The position numbers and the translations under genes are program-made. From NCBI GenBank assembly GCA_017536405.1, contig JAFXHL010000019.1, positions 1 to 32,743 on the forward strand: a DNA stretch of 32,743 nucleotides, read 5' to 3'. Below the pieces are notes generated by a model. The model was not told the origin of the DNA. It did no database searches and worked only from the letters and a program-made list of their open reading frames with translations. Within the stretch, counting starts at the first letter, position 1. Each line of letters begins with the position of its first letter. The DNA is from Oscillospiraceae bacterium. Its GTDB lineage: Bacteria; Bacillota; Clostridia; Oscillospirales; Ruminococcaceae. Positions 32,391-32,743 of the stretch are shown in pieces.

Positions 32391-32743
32391 ATGAGCGATT
32401 TTATAATTAAAAATGGAGTTTTGGAAAAATACACAGGAAACGAACCCAAAGCAGTTATCCCCGATTCTGTTACAGAGATTCGTGCGTGCGCGTTCGAAGG
32501 TTGCGAATCTTTAAAAGAGATAACAATTCCTGATTCTGTTACAGAGATTGGTGAGTATGCGTTCTATGAATGTAAATCTTTAAAAGAAATAATAATCCCT
32601 GATTCTGTTACGCAGATTGGTGAGGATGCGTTCAGAGGTTGCGAATCTTTAGAAAAGATAACAATCCCTGATTCTGTTACAGAGATTGGTGGAGGTGCGT
32701 TCTATGAATGTAAATCTTTACAAGAGATAACAATCCCTGATTC
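32391..32743 (+). CDS. BspA-like leucine-rich repeat protein, 3' end outside window
   Basis: ATG 32391 with AGGAGG 8 bases upstream. The protein begins [19 protein letters not shown] and enters 23-residue LRR_5 units of the form [23 protein letters not shown]. The DNA repeats every 69 bases with very high identity (GATTCTGTTACAGAGATT at about 32463, 32532, 32601, 32670). There is no signal peptide, so a cytoplasmic or unusual location is expected, unlike surface BspA proteins. At least four units are present before the window ends. It is probably cotranscribed with the macrodomain gene. Confidence 0.88.
   Translation, partial: MSDFIIKNGVLEKYTGNEPKAVIPDSVTEIRACAFEGCESLKEITIPDSVTEIGEYAFYECKSLKEIIIPDSVTQIGEDAFRGCESLEKITIPDSVTEIGGGAFYECKSLQEITIPD

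Overview
This window looks like chromosomal accessory DNA from a low-GC, Gram-positive gut anaerobe of the Clostridia, most likely Oscillospiraceae/Ruminococcaceae. The evidence is AT-rich intergenic DNA, strong AGGAGG-type ribosome binding sites, TTGACA/TATAAT promoters (many with an extended TG before the -10), Firmicutes-type protein families, and a CRISPR repeat of the kind found with Cas13d in Ruminococcus and [Eubacterium] siraeum. There is no rRNA, tRNA, transposase or integrase in the window.

Layout. 1-2.5 kb, minus strand: a partial DUF6061-like protein, a Cys-rich small protein, a flavodoxin-fold reductase and a DUF5104-like lipoprotein. A 30-bp direct repeat follows two of these genes. 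2.7-4.6 kb, plus strand: an ADP-ribosylglycohydrolase and a PD-(D/E)XK nuclease-like protein. 4.6-7.1 kb, minus strand: a WYL regulator and a soluble FtsH-like AAA+ zinc protease. 7.3-11.5 kb, plus strand: a winged-helix-like protein, a PPP-type phosphatase, a hypothetical protein, a second PD-(D/E)XK protein and a beta-CASP metallo-hydrolase. 11.5-12 kb: a complete small CRISPR array (own promoter, six 36-nt repeats, five 29-30-nt spacers, terminator) with a type VI-D-like repeat but no cas gene in the window. 12-15.1 kb: a two-gene cassette of membrane proteins (HNH-like plus hydrophobic region; coiled coil plus C-terminal anchor) behind a duplicated leader. 15.2-21.2 kb: a small minus-strand protein, a membrane-anchored XRE regulator, a membrane M28 peptidase, a second FtsH-like protease that has lost the arginine-finger segment, a tiny zinc-ribbon protein and a frameshifted small gene. 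21.3-28.7 kb: a divergent four-gene locus. It holds a DUF3800-helical repeat protein on the plus strand and, on the minus strand, a CorA-topology membrane protein with two large membrane proteins that each carry an RN-x4-H (HEPN-type) motif. The two promoters share one palindrome. 28.8-32.7 kb: an XRE-HD (alarmone-hydrolase-like) protein, a MATE transporter, a macrodomain-HTH fusion and the start of a BspA-like leucine-rich repeat protein.

How it may work together. The region reads as a patchwork of stress, defence and regulatory cassettes, each with its own promoter and terminator. Two parts are the best candidates for something undescribed: (i) the Cas-less type VI-D-like array, which could be served in trans by a Cas13d encoded elsewhere; and (ii) the divergent locus of membrane HEPN proteins, a CorA-like protein and a DUF3800 protein. 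The latter has the look of a membrane-linked ribonuclease system under one shared operator. ADP-ribose removal (glycohydrolase, macrodomain) and orphan nucleases recur. Function calls rest on motifs read by eye; no database search was possible.
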